Origin: Clostridia bacterium
Lineage (GTDB): Bacteria > Bacillota > Clostridia > Christensenellales > Aristaeellaceae
Reading direction: 5' to 3'
Length of the DNA: 54,285 nt
NCBI GenBank assembly: GCA_030530315.1
Contig: JAUMVG010000003.1
Location: forward strand, 1-54,285
This document shows, piece by piece, positions 7,591-15,056 of the stretch. Positions within the stretch are counted from its first letter, which is position 1. Each line of letters starts with the position of its first letter. The translations under genes and the position numbers were made by a program. Under the pieces are notes generated by a model. That model was not told the origin of the DNA, ran no database searches, and saw nothing but the letters and a program-made list of their open reading frames with translations.

Positions 7591-8571
7591 ATGCTGATAT
7601 CCACGAACATCACCAATACGGACATGGACCTGGCCCGCTACCGGGACGCCGACGACCTGCGCCGTTTCCTGGACGAATTTGGCCTCGACTGCCTGGAGCT
7701 GATGCCCATGGCCGGCTGCTGGGAGCTGTATCACCTGCCCCCGGAGCGGATCACCGGGGTCCACCTGCCCTTCTACACCAGCTGGCTGGACCTCTGGCGG
7801 GGCGACGAGGCGGCGCTGCTGCGGGAGTACGGCGCCTGGGAAAACGTCCGCGCCGTGTTCGGCGGGGAGGATCGCGGCTGCGTGCTGGACATGCTGCGCG
7901 CCGCGTTGGACTTCGCGAAGGCCCTCGGCGCGCGGTACGTGGTGCTCCACGTGTCCAACGTGACCGTGGACGAGTGCCTGTCGGACCGCATGGAGCATAC
8001 CGACGAGGCGGTCTGCACCGCCACGGCGGAGCTGATCAACCGGCTCACGGAGGGCCGCGACGATCCCTTCGACTTCCTGGTGGAAAACCTGTGGTGGCCC
8101 GGCCTGACGCTGACCCGCCCCGAGGTCACCCGGGAGCTGATGGAGGCCATCCGCGCCCCGCGCAAGGGCATCATGCTGGACACCGGCCACCTGATGCACA
8201 CCTGCCGGAACCTCGCCACTCAGGAGGCGGCCGTGGACTACATCCTCCGGCAGCTGGACGCCCACGGGAGCGCCGCCGGCTGGATTCGCGGCATGCATCT
8301 GCACCAGAGCCTCACCGGGGCCTGGGTGCGCGAGGCGCTGCAAAGCGGCCTGGACCGCACGGGCGACTACTGGACCCGCTTCGGCCACGCCATGGAGTAC
8401 GTGCTGGGCGTGGACCGGCACCGCCCCTTCGACTCCCCCGCCGCCCGGCGGCTGGTGGAGCGCGTCGCGCCGCGATACCTGACCCATGAATTCATCACCG
8501 AGAGCCGCGCCGACCACGAGGACTTCCTCCGGCGGCAGTTGGCCGCGCTGGGCTTTCCGTCGAAGCGCTGA
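7591..8571 (+). CDS. CbiR-like cobamide-remodelling TIM-barrel hydrolase
   Basis: A 326-residue protein of the AP-endonuclease-2/sugar-isomerase TIM-barrel superfamily. Candidate metal ligands sit at strand ends: VVLHVSN (His), FLVENLWW (Glu), IMLDTGHLMH (Asp, His) and GMHLHQS (His). In Akkermansia, CbiR of this superfamily cuts the phosphoribosyl part of cobamides so that the lower base can be replaced. Membership of a riboswitch-controlled btuFCD operon strongly favours that role, although a sugar isomerase or nuclease cannot be excluded from sequence alone. The start lies seven bases after the previous stop with a weak ribosome site. A terminator follows. Confidence 0.6.
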   Translation: MLISTNITNTDMDLARYRDADDLRRFLDEFGLDCLELMPMAGCWELYHLPPERITGVHLPFYTSWLDLWRGDEAALLREYGAWENVRAVFGGEDRGCVLDMLRAALDFAKALGARYVVLHVSNVTVDECLSDRMEHTDEAVCTATAELINRLTEGRDDPFDFLVENLWWPGLTLTRPEVTRELMEAIRAPRKGIMLDTGHLMHTCRNLATQEAAVDYILRQLDAHGSAAGWIRGMHLHQSLTGAWVREALQSGLDRTGDYWTRFGHAMEYVLGVDRHRPFDSPAARRLVERVAPRYLTHEFITESRADHEDFLRRQLAALGFPSKR

Positions 8572-8677
8572 CCCGGAGCATCCGTTGAAGCGTTCAGCGC
8601 GCCCGGCAGGCCCCCTTGTCTCAACGCCCCCTCAAATGCGGGCCTATACCGGTCTGTCCACGCCCTGGCAAACCATC

Positions 8678-8707
8678 GCGGCGCATTTCATCCAGCGCCG
8701 CTTTTTT
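8678..8707 (+). terminator. terminator of the cobalamin operon
   Basis: Stem GCGGCGC/GCGCCGC with a ten-base loop, followed by six T. Confidence 0.85.
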
Positions 8708-8805
8708 GCGTCCGGGCGAGCTTTGTAAAGGCCGGGTGCCGTTCGTTAACAATTTGTTTCCAATTCTGTCTTGGAGATATCCATATTCCCTCCGTGATTT
8801 TTGTG

Positions 8806-8834
8806 TTAACTTAACGTTCATGGTGTAATATATT
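8806..8834 (+). promoter_or_regulatory. possible promoter of the NlpC/P60 gene
   Basis: TTAACT, 17-base spacer, TATATT in an AT-rich stretch 77 bases before the start codon. Confidence 0.4.
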
Positions 8835-8910
8835 GAGCCATAGGGACGTGTTTTTCGGTCACAATCCGACCGAATGCGCCCCATAACAGCCCGACAGGGG
8901 TGAAATCGCT

Positions 8911-9783
8911 ATGAATACCAAGAAACTGGCCTGCGTCATCGCGGCAATATTGCTGCTGTGCGGGCTCATCCCGGCGATGGCGGCGTCCATATCCGTCGTG
9001 ACCAACGCCAGCACCGAGGTCTATCCCTCCGAGTCCCTCTCCGGCACGTCTGTGTCCATTCCGAAGGGCGTCTCGATGACCCTCAAAGACTATTCGGACA
9101 ATTGGGGCAAGGTGACCTACAAGGGCAGGACGGGCTACATCGCCCTGCGCGCCCTGAACCTGAAGAACCCCGTCAAGGCCTACGTCAGCGAGGACGCGCC
9201 CCTGTACGGCGAGGATGGCTCCGGCGTCCTTGGCAAGCTGGACAAGGGCACCCAGGTGTACGTGCTGGGCATGGAGGGCGACTACGCCCGCGTGAGCAAC
9301 GGCTCGAGGACCGGCGGCTACGTCGTCAGGACCGCGCTCACCACCCGTCCCCAGAGCCTGCTGGCCGCCTCCTCCGACGCCGCCGCAAACTCCCCCATCG
9401 AGCACGCGATCTACGTGGCCCAGAGCCTGCTGGGAAGGCCCTACGCCTTCTTCTCCGAGCCGCCGAAGAGCTTCAACTGCGCCTCCTTCGTGGAGCTGTG
9501 CTACAACAGCGCCCAGGCGAGCCGGGTCAAGAGCACCCTGGCCGGGCAGGTGCACGACGATCGCTACAAGAAGATCTCCTCCATCTCCGACCTGAAGCGC
9601 GGCGACCTGGTGTGCTTCAACTTCAAGGACAGCTCGGACATCTACGGCCACGTGGGCATCTACCTGGGCTACGGCTACTTCGTCCACGCCTCCTCGACGG
9701 ACAAGAAGGTCACCGTCAGCAAGCTGAGCTCCGGCAGCTACAAGAAGTCCTTCAGCTGGGGCCGCAGGATCTTCGACTCGTAA
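8911..9783 (+). CDS. secreted NlpC/P60 peptidoglycan endopeptidase with SH3 domains
   Basis: A 290-residue exported cell-wall hydrolase. Order: signal peptide (1-24, ending AMA-A), two bacterial SH3-like domains (about 30-88 and 92-146), a linker and a C-terminal NlpC/P60 domain (about 162-288). The catalytic Cys lies in FNCASFVE, the His in GHVGIYLG, and a further polar residue in FVHAS. Such enzymes cut the D-Glu to diamino-acid bond of stem peptides, and the SH3 domains bind the wall. It is monocistronic, bounded by the upstream terminator and the long hairpin at 9796-9840. Confidence 0.92.
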   Translation: MNTKKLACVIAAILLLCGLIPAMAASISVVTNASTEVYPSESLSGTSVSIPKGVSMTLKDYSDNWGKVTYKGRTGYIALRALNLKNPVKAYVSEDAPLYGEDGSGVLGKLDKGTQVYVLGMEGDYARVSNGSRTGGYVVRTALTTRPQSLLAASSDAAANSPIEHAIYVAQSLLGRPYAFFSEPPKSFNCASFVELCYNSAQASRVKSTLAGQVHDDRYKKISSISDLKRGDLVCFNFKDSSDIYGHVGIYLGYGYFVHASSTDKKVTVSKLSSGSYKKSFSWGRRIFDS

Positions 9784-9795
9784 AACCAGGGCGAC

Positions 9796-9840
9796 ATAAG
9801 CGCAGCTCCACAGGTTTTCCGCCTGTGGAGCTGCGCTTAT
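9796..9840. terminator. long bidirectional terminator hairpin
   Basis: A perfect 19-base-pair stem (9796-9814 with 9822-9840) with a seven-base loop. Read on plus it is followed by TTTGTATACTTTTC. It separates two convergent genes and likely serves both. Confidence 0.9.
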
Positions 9841-9855
9841 TTGTATACTTTTCTT

Positions 9856-11274
9856 TCAGTTGATGCCCTCCAGGGCTTCGCCGTTCACGTACAGCGTATA
9901 GCCGTTGCCGATGACGTTTGCCGCGTCGCCGCTGAACTCGGTGATCCAGGTGTCGGCGGTCAGCGTCCATGTGCTGGTCTCGTCCAGCGCGACGGTCACG
10001 GCGCCCACCTCGGTGGAGACGGTGTCGCCCTTGCTGTTGACGATCTCGCCGCTGATGGTTCCCTCAAAGGAGGAGCCCTCGGTGAGGTTCAGCGTCAGCG
10101 TGGAGTTGTCGCCCACCAGGATCGTGCCGGCCAGGCTCTGCCCCACCGCGTTCAGCTCGGCGATGTTGGAAGCGCCGTTCCAGCCATCGTCGCAGACGGA
10201 GAGCAGGATGTTCCCGGCGTCCTCGTTGATCAGTTCGACGCCCGCCAGGGTGATCACCGCGTGGGTGTTGGTGACGTGGAACATGTGGCCGTTCCTGCTG
10301 GTCAGGCTGCCGCCGGTCATCGTGAAGGACGAGGTGCCGCTGTCGGCGTCGCCGGACATGGACTGGTAGATCATGATGGTGTCTAGGAACGTGGCGTTGC
10401 CGTTCATCTGGGTGTTGTTGGCGGTCAGGTCACAATTCTCCAGCGTGATGGAGTTCATGCCCTCGATGCACACGCCCTCGGACAGGTTGCTGGTCAGGGT
10501 GGCATTGGAGACGGTGATGTCCGCCGTGGAGTAGATGGCCGGGGAGCCGAGGCCGTTTGAGGTGTAGCTGCCGCCGTCCACCACCACGGTTCCGCCGCCG
10601 CGATCGGTGCGGATGGCCGCGGAGGAGCGCCCGGAGGTCTCCACCGTCAGGTTGGTGGCATAGGTCGCGCCGCCGCCGGTGGTCATGATGCCGCCGGAGC
10701 CGTCGCCAGTGGTGGTGATGGTGGAATCGGAGATGATCACCGTGGTGCCGTCGCCCGCCGCGCCGTTCTGGCCGCCGTTGCCGCCGTAGCTGAACACGCC
10801 GTTGGCGCCGTCGGCGTCTGAGGTGATGGTCGCGCCGCTGATCGTGGTGGTGGAGCCGCCCATCACCAGCAGCGCCGCGTTCAGGCCGTAGAAGTTGCAG
10901 TTGTCGCCACCGTCGGAATCGCCGGTCTTGGACACGGTGATGCCGGTGAGGGTGACGTACTCGTCGGTATCGACGATCAGCGCGCTCTCGTCGGCGGTAT
11001 CGGAGGCATAGGTTCCGTCCACCGCGTCCGTGGCCTCGGTGATCTCCGTCGCCGCGGCGTACTCGAAGTCAGCCGATCCTCCGCCAAAGCCACCGCCGGG
11101 AGCGCCACCGGGTGCACCACCGGGTGCGGACCCTCCGCCGGGGCCGCCCATGCCCTCAGGGCCGCCCTCGGGAGGATTCCCCATGCTTTCGGAGCCGTTC
11201 TCCGCGAAGGCGCTCACGGTCAGCATCGTTGCCATTGCGAGGATCAAAAACATTGCGATAATACGGTTTTTCAT
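9856..11274 (-). CDS. secreted Gly-rich beta-helix surface protein
   Basis: A 472-residue exported protein. The start is the second ATG in frame, placed correctly after AGGAGG; the first (GTG) overlaps the ribosome site. Order: signal peptide (1-25, ending AFA-E), a Gly/Pro-rich low-complexity segment (about 28-62, repeats of GGAPGG type), then about 400 residues of short beta-strand repeats rich in Gly, Thr, Ser, Asn and Val, as in pectate-lyase-like right-handed beta-helices. No catalytic residues are recognised. A surface adhesin or carbohydrate-binding protein is likely. No wall-sorting signal is seen. Confidence 0.75.
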   Translation of the reverse strand: MKNRIIAMFLILAMATMLTVSAFAENGSESMGNPPEGGPEGMGGPGGGSAPGGAPGGAPGGGFGGGSADFEYAAATEITEATDAVDGTYASDTADESALIVDTDEYVTLTGITVSKTGDSDGGDNCNFYGLNAALLVMGGSTTTISGATITSDADGANGVFSYGGNGGQNGAAGDGTTVIISDSTITTTGDGSGGIMTTGGGATYATNLTVETSGRSSAAIRTDRGGGTVVVDGGSYTSNGLGSPAIYSTADITVSNATLTSNLSEGVCIEGMNSITLENCDLTANNTQMNGNATFLDTIMIYQSMSGDADSGTSSFTMTGGSLTSRNGHMFHVTNTHAVITLAGVELINEDAGNILLSVCDDGWNGASNIAELNAVGQSLAGTILVGDNSTLTLNLTEGSSFEGTISGEIVNSKGDTVSTEVGAVTVALDETSTWTLTADTWITEFSGDAANVIGNGYTLYVNGEALEGIN

Positions 11275-11391
11275 TTTATTCACCCTCCTGAAAGGTTCTG
11301 TTTGCTTTCCTCTTGACGGGATAGATGATACCGCCCGAGGCTTAAACGAACCTTGAAGGATTTATGTTTTTCTTTTTTCACAGCCAAGCAG

Positions 11392-11428
11392 AAGGGCGGG
11401 CGCCTCCAAAATGAGGCCGCCCGCCCTT
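11392..11428. terminator. hairpin after yqeY
   Basis: Stem AAGGGCGGGCG/CGCCCGCCCTT with an inner CCTC/GAGG stem. It lies just after the yqeY stop (minus strand) but lacks a clear T-run. Confidence 0.5.
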
Positions 11429-11469
11429 GCGATGCTCTTGTCGTCGCCTTGCCGATGCCGCCTCCGGCG

Positions 11470-11907
11470 TCACTTACACAGCTCGGCCACGACGGCGCTG
11501 ATGGCCTTGCCGTCCGCCTTGCCCTTCAGCGCGGGCATGACGGCCTTCATGATCTGGCCCTTGTTCTTCGAGGCGAGGACCTCGGCAAAGTTCCCCTCGA
11601 GGAACTGTCGGATCTCGTCCTCGGACATCATCTTCGGCGCGTATTCGCAGATCACGTCGTAGTTGTACTGGTATTCCGCCTTCAGGTCCGCGCGCTCGTC
11701 CGGGCAGCTGTCCAGCTGTTCCTTGGCGGTCTTCTTCGACTTCAAAATGACCTGGTCCACCAATTCCTCGCCGATGTCCTCCCGGGTGCCCGCGTCGATC
11801 GCGGCCTTCTTCACGTCGGCGATCAGGTTGGAGATCACCGCCTTGCGCGCCTTGTCCCGGGCTTTCATGGCGGCGACCATGTCATTGTGCAGGGTTTCAA
11901 ACGTCAT
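11470..11907 (-). CDS. yqeY: GatB/YqeY-domain protein
   Basis: A 145-residue protein of the YqeY family, which resembles the tail domain of the GatB amidotransferase subunit. Family text includes MKARDKARKAVISNLIADVKKAAID and the C-terminal DEIRQFLEGNFAEVLASKNKGQIMKAVMPALKGKADGKAI. The tail of GatB contacts tRNA; the role of stand-alone YqeY is not settled, with tRNA-dependent amidation or tRNA binding proposed. It has its own strong ribosome site (AAGGAAGGA) and appears monocistronic. Confidence 0.9.
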   Translation of the reverse strand: MTFETLHNDMVAAMKARDKARKAVISNLIADVKKAAIDAGTREDIGEELVDQVILKSKKTAKEQLDSCPDERADLKAEYQYNYDVICEYAPKMMSEDEIRQFLEGNFAEVLASKNKGQIMKAVMPALKGKADGKAISAVVAELCK

Positions 11908-12004
11908 GGTTACATCCTTCCTTTGCGTTTCGTTTGGATCATTATACTACGTTTTCCGCCTTAAAACAAGGGCGGCGCGCCGGCTGCGGGGGGATCCGCG
12001 CGGG

Positions 12005-12033
12005 TTGTCATTTCCCCGGAAATGTGCTATACT
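12005..12033 (+). promoter_or_regulatory. promoter of the small membrane protein gene
   Basis: TTGTCA, 17-base spacer, TATACT, 55 bases before the start codon. Confidence 0.75.
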
Positions 12034-12088
12034 TGTGTGGCTGTAATCAACCGCTGAGATTTACCCATACCGAAAGGAAGGATACATC

Positions 12089-12367
12089 ATGAAGGCCAAG
12101 ACGAAGGTCATCATCGCCATCGTCGTCATACTCGCCCTGATTCTCACGGGCGTCATCGTCTACTGGGAGATCACCCACGGCAACCGCCGCCTGATCGACA
12201 CGAAGAACCGCTTCGACCGGGCCGTCGTCGCCCTGCCCAACGGCGAAGTCGTGGAGGGCAAGCTGTCCTCCTGGCTGGACTTCACCAACTCCGACGTGGT
12301 GCAGGTCACCATCAACGGCAAAACCTACCTCACCCACTACGCCAACGTCTGCCTGATCGACGATTAA
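12089..12367 (+). CDS. small membrane-anchored protein, unknown function
   Basis: A 92-residue protein with one N-terminal membrane helix (about residues 6-27, after three lysines) and a 60-residue domain of beta-strand character (VVALPNGEVVEGKLSSWLDFTNSDVVQVTINGKTYLTH) that would face one side of the membrane. The VLPNGEVVEG...DVVQVTINGKTYLTHYANV pattern recurs in uncharacterised clostridial proteins, but no function is recognised. It has a strong promoter, an AAGGAAGGA ribosome site and its own terminator, so it is a genuine single-gene unit. Confidence 0.8.
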   Translation: MKAKTKVIIAIVVILALILTGVIVYWEITHGNRRLIDTKNRFDRAVVALPNGEVVEGKLSSWLDFTNSDVVQVTINGKTYLTHYANVCLIDD

Positions 12368-12392
12368 AGTACAGTCTTCCCGAAAAGGAAAA

Positions 12393-12452
12393 CCCGGCGG
12401 CGGGGTCCCTCCCATCCTGTGCGATGGCAGGCTCCCGCCGCCGGGTCGTTTT
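12393..12452 (+). terminator. terminator after the small membrane protein
   Basis: Perfect 12-base stem CCCGGCGGCGGG/CCCGCCGCCGGG with a 29-base loop, followed by TCGTTTT. Confidence 0.75.
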
Positions 12453-12569
12453 GGCCATTTCAGGCAAGGCGCCTCGGTTTTCGAGGCGGCCATCGCGTTT
12501 CATTCCCCAGGCGGTTGATTGTATTGCCAGATTTCCTTGAACGACACGAGCCCGTTCGGGCCGGGGCCC

Positions 12570-13124
12570 TCAAAGCCCCAGCGCGAAGCCCGCGCCGATG
12601 CCCAGGGCGGCGGACAGTCCGATGATCAGTATGGGGTGCTTCTTCCTGAAGGCCAGCACCGCCGACAGCAGGAAGATGGCCGCGCTGGCCAGCAGGGGCA
12701 GCCATCCCTCGCTCGCGGCGCGGGTAAACACGCCCCTGCCGAGGGAGAGCAGCGCCGCGGCGATCAGGCCGACGACCGCCGGCCGAAGCCCGATCATCGC
12801 GCCCTCGACGATCCGGCTGCGTTTGAAGCGCTCGTAAAACCGCGCCACGGCCAGGATCACCAGAAACGAGGGCAGCACCACGCCCAGCGTGGCGCAGACC
12901 GCTCCGCCGATGCCCGCCGTGACCCGCCCCACGTAGGTGGAGATGTTCACCGCGAAGGGCCCCGGCGTGCTCTCGCTGACGGCGATGAAGTTGACGATCT
13001 CCTCCGCGCTCAGCCAGCCGTGGGCCAGCACCTCGGACTGGATCAGCGGCAGCATGGCATAGCCGCCGCCGAAGGTGAACAGGCCGGTCTTGAAGAAGGA
13101 CCAGAAGAGTTCAAGAAAGATCAT
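12570..13124 (-). CDS. chromate transporter half-subunit (second)
   Basis: A 184-residue membrane protein forming one of the two halves of a split ChrA transporter. The start is MIFLELFWSFFKTGLFTFGGGYAML after an upstream extension without family signal. The FTFGGGYAMLPLIQ and ESTPGPFAVNISTYVGR motifs are the hallmarks. ChrA proteins move oxyanions such as chromate or sulfate; in anaerobes the natural substrate is often unknown. It overlaps its partner by four bases (ATGA), so the pair is probably made in equal amounts and works as a heterodimer. Confidence 0.9.
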   Translation of the reverse strand: MIFLELFWSFFKTGLFTFGGGYAMLPLIQSEVLAHGWLSAEEIVNFIAVSESTPGPFAVNISTYVGRVTAGIGGAVCATLGVVLPSFLVILAVARFYERFKRSRIVEGAMIGLRPAVVGLIAAALLSLGRGVFTRAASEGWLPLLASAAIFLLSAVLAFRKKHPILIIGLSAALGIGAGFALGL

Positions 13125-13681
13125 GACCTCACCCACCCCATCTGCCTCGCGAGGATGCCCAGCACCGCGCAGGCCAGGATTACGGCGATCGCGCCGGCGT
13201 TCAACAGCGCCACGGCGGCGAAGGCCAGCGCCATGACCGCACAGGCGAACACGCTCTTTTTGCACTGCCTGAACAGCGTGACGAGCGCCTTCAGGATCAG
13301 CGCCAGCACCCCCGCGCGGATGCCCCAAAAGGCATACCGCACCGCCCGGAGGCTCTCAAAGGCCTCCAGCGCATAGGAGATCGCCGTGATGATGAGAAAG
13401 GACGGCAGCACCACGCCCAGCGTGGCGCAGAGTGCGCCCTTCAGGCCGCCCACGCGCCGGCCGATGAAGGTAGCCGCGTTGATGGCGATGGGACCCGGCG
13501 TGGACTCCGCGATGGCGACCACGTCCAGTATGTCCGCCTCGCTGACCCAGCGGCGGTTTTCCACGACCTCCCGCTGGATCAGCGGGATCATGGCGTAGCC
13601 GCCGCCAAAGGTAAAGGCCCCGATCTTCAAAAAGGTGAGGAACAGCTGTCCCGGCGTCCCCGACGCCTTACTCTCGCGCAT
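13121..13681 (-). CDS. chromate transporter half-subunit (first)
   Basis: A 186-residue membrane protein and partner of the following half-subunit. Motifs are FLKIGAFTFGGGYAMIPLIQ, AESTPGPIAINAATFIGRRVGG and GVVLPSFLIITAI. The chosen start (MRESKASGT) follows a GGAGGGGG site; the longer frame upstream overlaps the neighbouring gene and has no family signal. It follows the ABM monooxygenase gene by 53 bases and is probably transcribed from the same promoter at 14076-14104. Confidence 0.9.
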   Translation of the reverse strand: MRESKASGTPGQLFLTFLKIGAFTFGGGYAMIPLIQREVVENRRWVSEADILDVVAIAESTPGPIAINAATFIGRRVGGLKGALCATLGVVLPSFLIITAISYALEAFESLRAVRYAFWGIRAGVLALILKALVTLFRQCKKSVFACAVMALAFAAVALLNAGAIAVILACAVLGILARQMGWVRS

Positions 13682-13734
13682 AGGCGCACTCTCCCCCTCC
13701 ACATTATGGGCGGCCTCCCGGCCGGCACAAGCCA

Positions 13735-14034
13735 TCAGTACTCGATCTCGTCGAAGCGCTCCACCGGCAGCGCCTCCTCGCACATGGCAGCCAGCCTGGG
13801 CAGTATGGAGGTAAAATGCCCCGTCTCGCCGTGGGCGTTGATGGCATCCCAATCCCGCCAGCACTCGATGAAGGCCAGCAGCCTGGGGTTCTCCTCACTC
13901 ACGTTCAGCGTGTAGTAGACGTTCCCGGCATCCTGACGGGACTTCTCCACCAGTTCCCGGGCGGTCTGCTTGAATTCCTCGACCCTGTTCTCGCGGACCA
14001 GCATCTTCGCGACGATCTTGATCATGCGCGTCAC
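13735..14034 (-). CDS. antibiotic-biosynthesis-monooxygenase (ABM) domain protein
   Basis: A 99-residue dimeric ferredoxin-like ABM/YgiN-type protein. Family text: MIKIVAKMLVRENRVEEFKQTARELVEKSRQDAGNVYYTL, then LLAFIECWRDWDAINAH. Relatives act on quinols or degrade small aromatic or heme-like molecules without cofactors; the substrate here is unknown. The start may be the GTG at 14034 or the ATG at 14025; the GGGGG-rich ribosome site fits either imperfectly. It heads the operon with the two ChrA halves. Confidence 0.85.
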   Translation of the reverse strand: MTRMIKIVAKMLVRENRVEEFKQTARELVEKSRQDAGNVYYTLNVSEENPRLLAFIECWRDWDAINAHGETGHFTSILPRLAAMCEEALPVERFDEIEY

Positions 14035-14075
14035 ATCCCCCTCTCTCTTCGCGGCGCGAAGCCGCGCCTGCCTCC

Positions 14076-14104
14076 ATTATACCGCACCCGATGCGCGGTG
14101 GCAA
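14076..14104 (-). promoter_or_regulatory. promoter for the ABM/ChrA operon
   Basis: Minus strand: TTGCCA, 17-base spacer, TATAAT. Confidence 0.7.
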
Positions 14105-14175
14105 GGGCGAATGCCCGGGCATGACAAACCTCTTCCGCCGCCGGGGCTTTGAAGGGCAGATAGCTCGCCATGCTC

Positions 14176-14203
14176 TTGCATTCTGACGCGGGAGGCGTAT
14201 AAT
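14176..14203 (+). promoter_or_regulatory. promoter of the C_GCAxxG_C_C gene
   Basis: TTGCAT, 16-base spacer, TATAAT, 38 bases before the start codon. Confidence 0.75.
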
Positions 14204-14241
14204 AGATCTATCACAGCGAATTCGGAAGTGGAGGGAGCGCG

Positions 14242-14712
14242 ATGAACCAGCACGCGGACAGGGCGAAGGCGCTGTTTTATGAGGGCTATAACTGCGCGCA
14301 GTCGGTGTTCTGCGCCTTTTCTGACGTGACCGGGCTCGACCTCGAGACCTCGGCCCGGCTCGCTTCCTCCTTCGGCGGCGGCCTGGGGCGGCTTCGGGAG
14401 GTCTGCGGAACGGTCAGCGCGGCGTCGATGGTGCTGGGCATGGTCCTGGGCTATTCCGACCCGAAGGACCCGGAGGCCAAGAAGGCGCACTACGCCCGTG
14501 TGCGGGATTTCGCCGGGCGCTTCCGCCAGGCGGAGGGCTCCATCATCTGCCGGGAGCTGCTGGCGAAGGCGGGCGTCGACGCGAAATCCGCCGCGCCGGG
14601 CGGTGTCCCCGAGGCCCGCACCGCCGAATACTACAAAAAACGCCCCTGCCCGGAGCTCGCCTGGCAGGCGGCGCACATACTGGACCAGATGCTGGAGGAG
14701 GCGCGGGACTGA
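14242..14712 (+). CDS. C_GCAxxG_C_C family redox protein
   Basis: A 156-residue protein of the C_GCAxxG_C_C family, common in anaerobes and thought to be redox or metal related. The cysteines expected of the family are present: YNCAQSVFCAF at the N-terminus, SFGGGLGRLREVCGTVSAA in the middle, SIICREL, and a late CPELAW. The ribosome site is GGAGGGAG. The stop codon lies inside a terminator-like hairpin that is nearly duplicated 320 bases downstream around an odd element. The exact reaction is not known for the family. Confidence 0.85.
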   Translation: MNQHADRAKALFYEGYNCAQSVFCAFSDVTGLDLETSARLASSFGGGLGRLREVCGTVSAASMVLGMVLGYSDPKDPEAKKAHYARVRDFAGRFRQAEGSIICRELLAKAGVDAKSAAPGGVPEARTAEYYKKRPCPELAWQAAHILDQMLEEARD

Positions 14713-15043
14713 AGCCGCGCCTTAATTCGTTGAAAATCTTTGGTTTTTCAACGAGTAGGGAGAACGCGAAAATTCGCGCCTTGCGACACGAATTTTCTGA
14801 CTGGCAGGAACCCATTTTTCTCCACAAACGCAAGCGAAGGCATTTTCCCCAAAGGGAAAAATGGTCGCTTTGCGACTGGATTTGACACATCTTTCAGATG
14901 TGGCAAATCCACCTTTGTTCCCGAAAAATGCAGCGTTGACGTACATGCCGCCAACGCTGATTGGAAATGGGGAGGTTTGCGAACCTCCCCATGCCCCTCC
15001 GGAGTTTGTCAAGAGTTTGAGGCGCGGGACTGAGTCCGCGCCT
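14698..15043. repeat. hairpin-array element flanked by duplicated hairpins
   Basis: About 320 bases made almost wholly of consecutive inverted repeats: CGTTGAAAA/TTTTCAACG (14728-14753), CGCGAA/TTCGCG (14765-14778), CATTTTCCC/GGGAAAAATG (14841-14863), GTCGC/GCGAC (14864-14876), a long stem at 14877-14911, CAGCGTTG/CAACGCTG (14931-14959), GGGGAGGTT/AACCTCCCC (14969-14990) and CTCCGGAG (14997-15004). The element is bounded by direct copies of GAGGCGCGGGACTGA (14698-14712 and 15019-15033) that continue as similar hairpins. Base composition is visibly more AT-rich than the neighbours. No convincing reading frame is seen. Confidence 0.7.
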
Positions 15044-15056
15044 CCTCATATTATAA

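Larger units (their letters stand above)
8572..8910. other. intergenic region after the cobalamin operon
   Basis: Holds the operon terminator (8678-8707), a possible promoter for the following gene (8806-8834) and an AT-rich patch. No gene is seen in it. Confidence 0.7.

Noticed and set aside
12570-13681. Broken chrA gene split by a frameshift
   Set aside because: Each half has its own motifs and start, and they overlap by ATGA; two-gene ChrA pairs are normal in Bacillota.
14713-15033. Possible small proteins or CRISPR in the hairpin array
   Set aside because: Reading frames there lack ribosome sites and family signals and mirror the palindromes; repeats differ from each other and are inverted, not direct.
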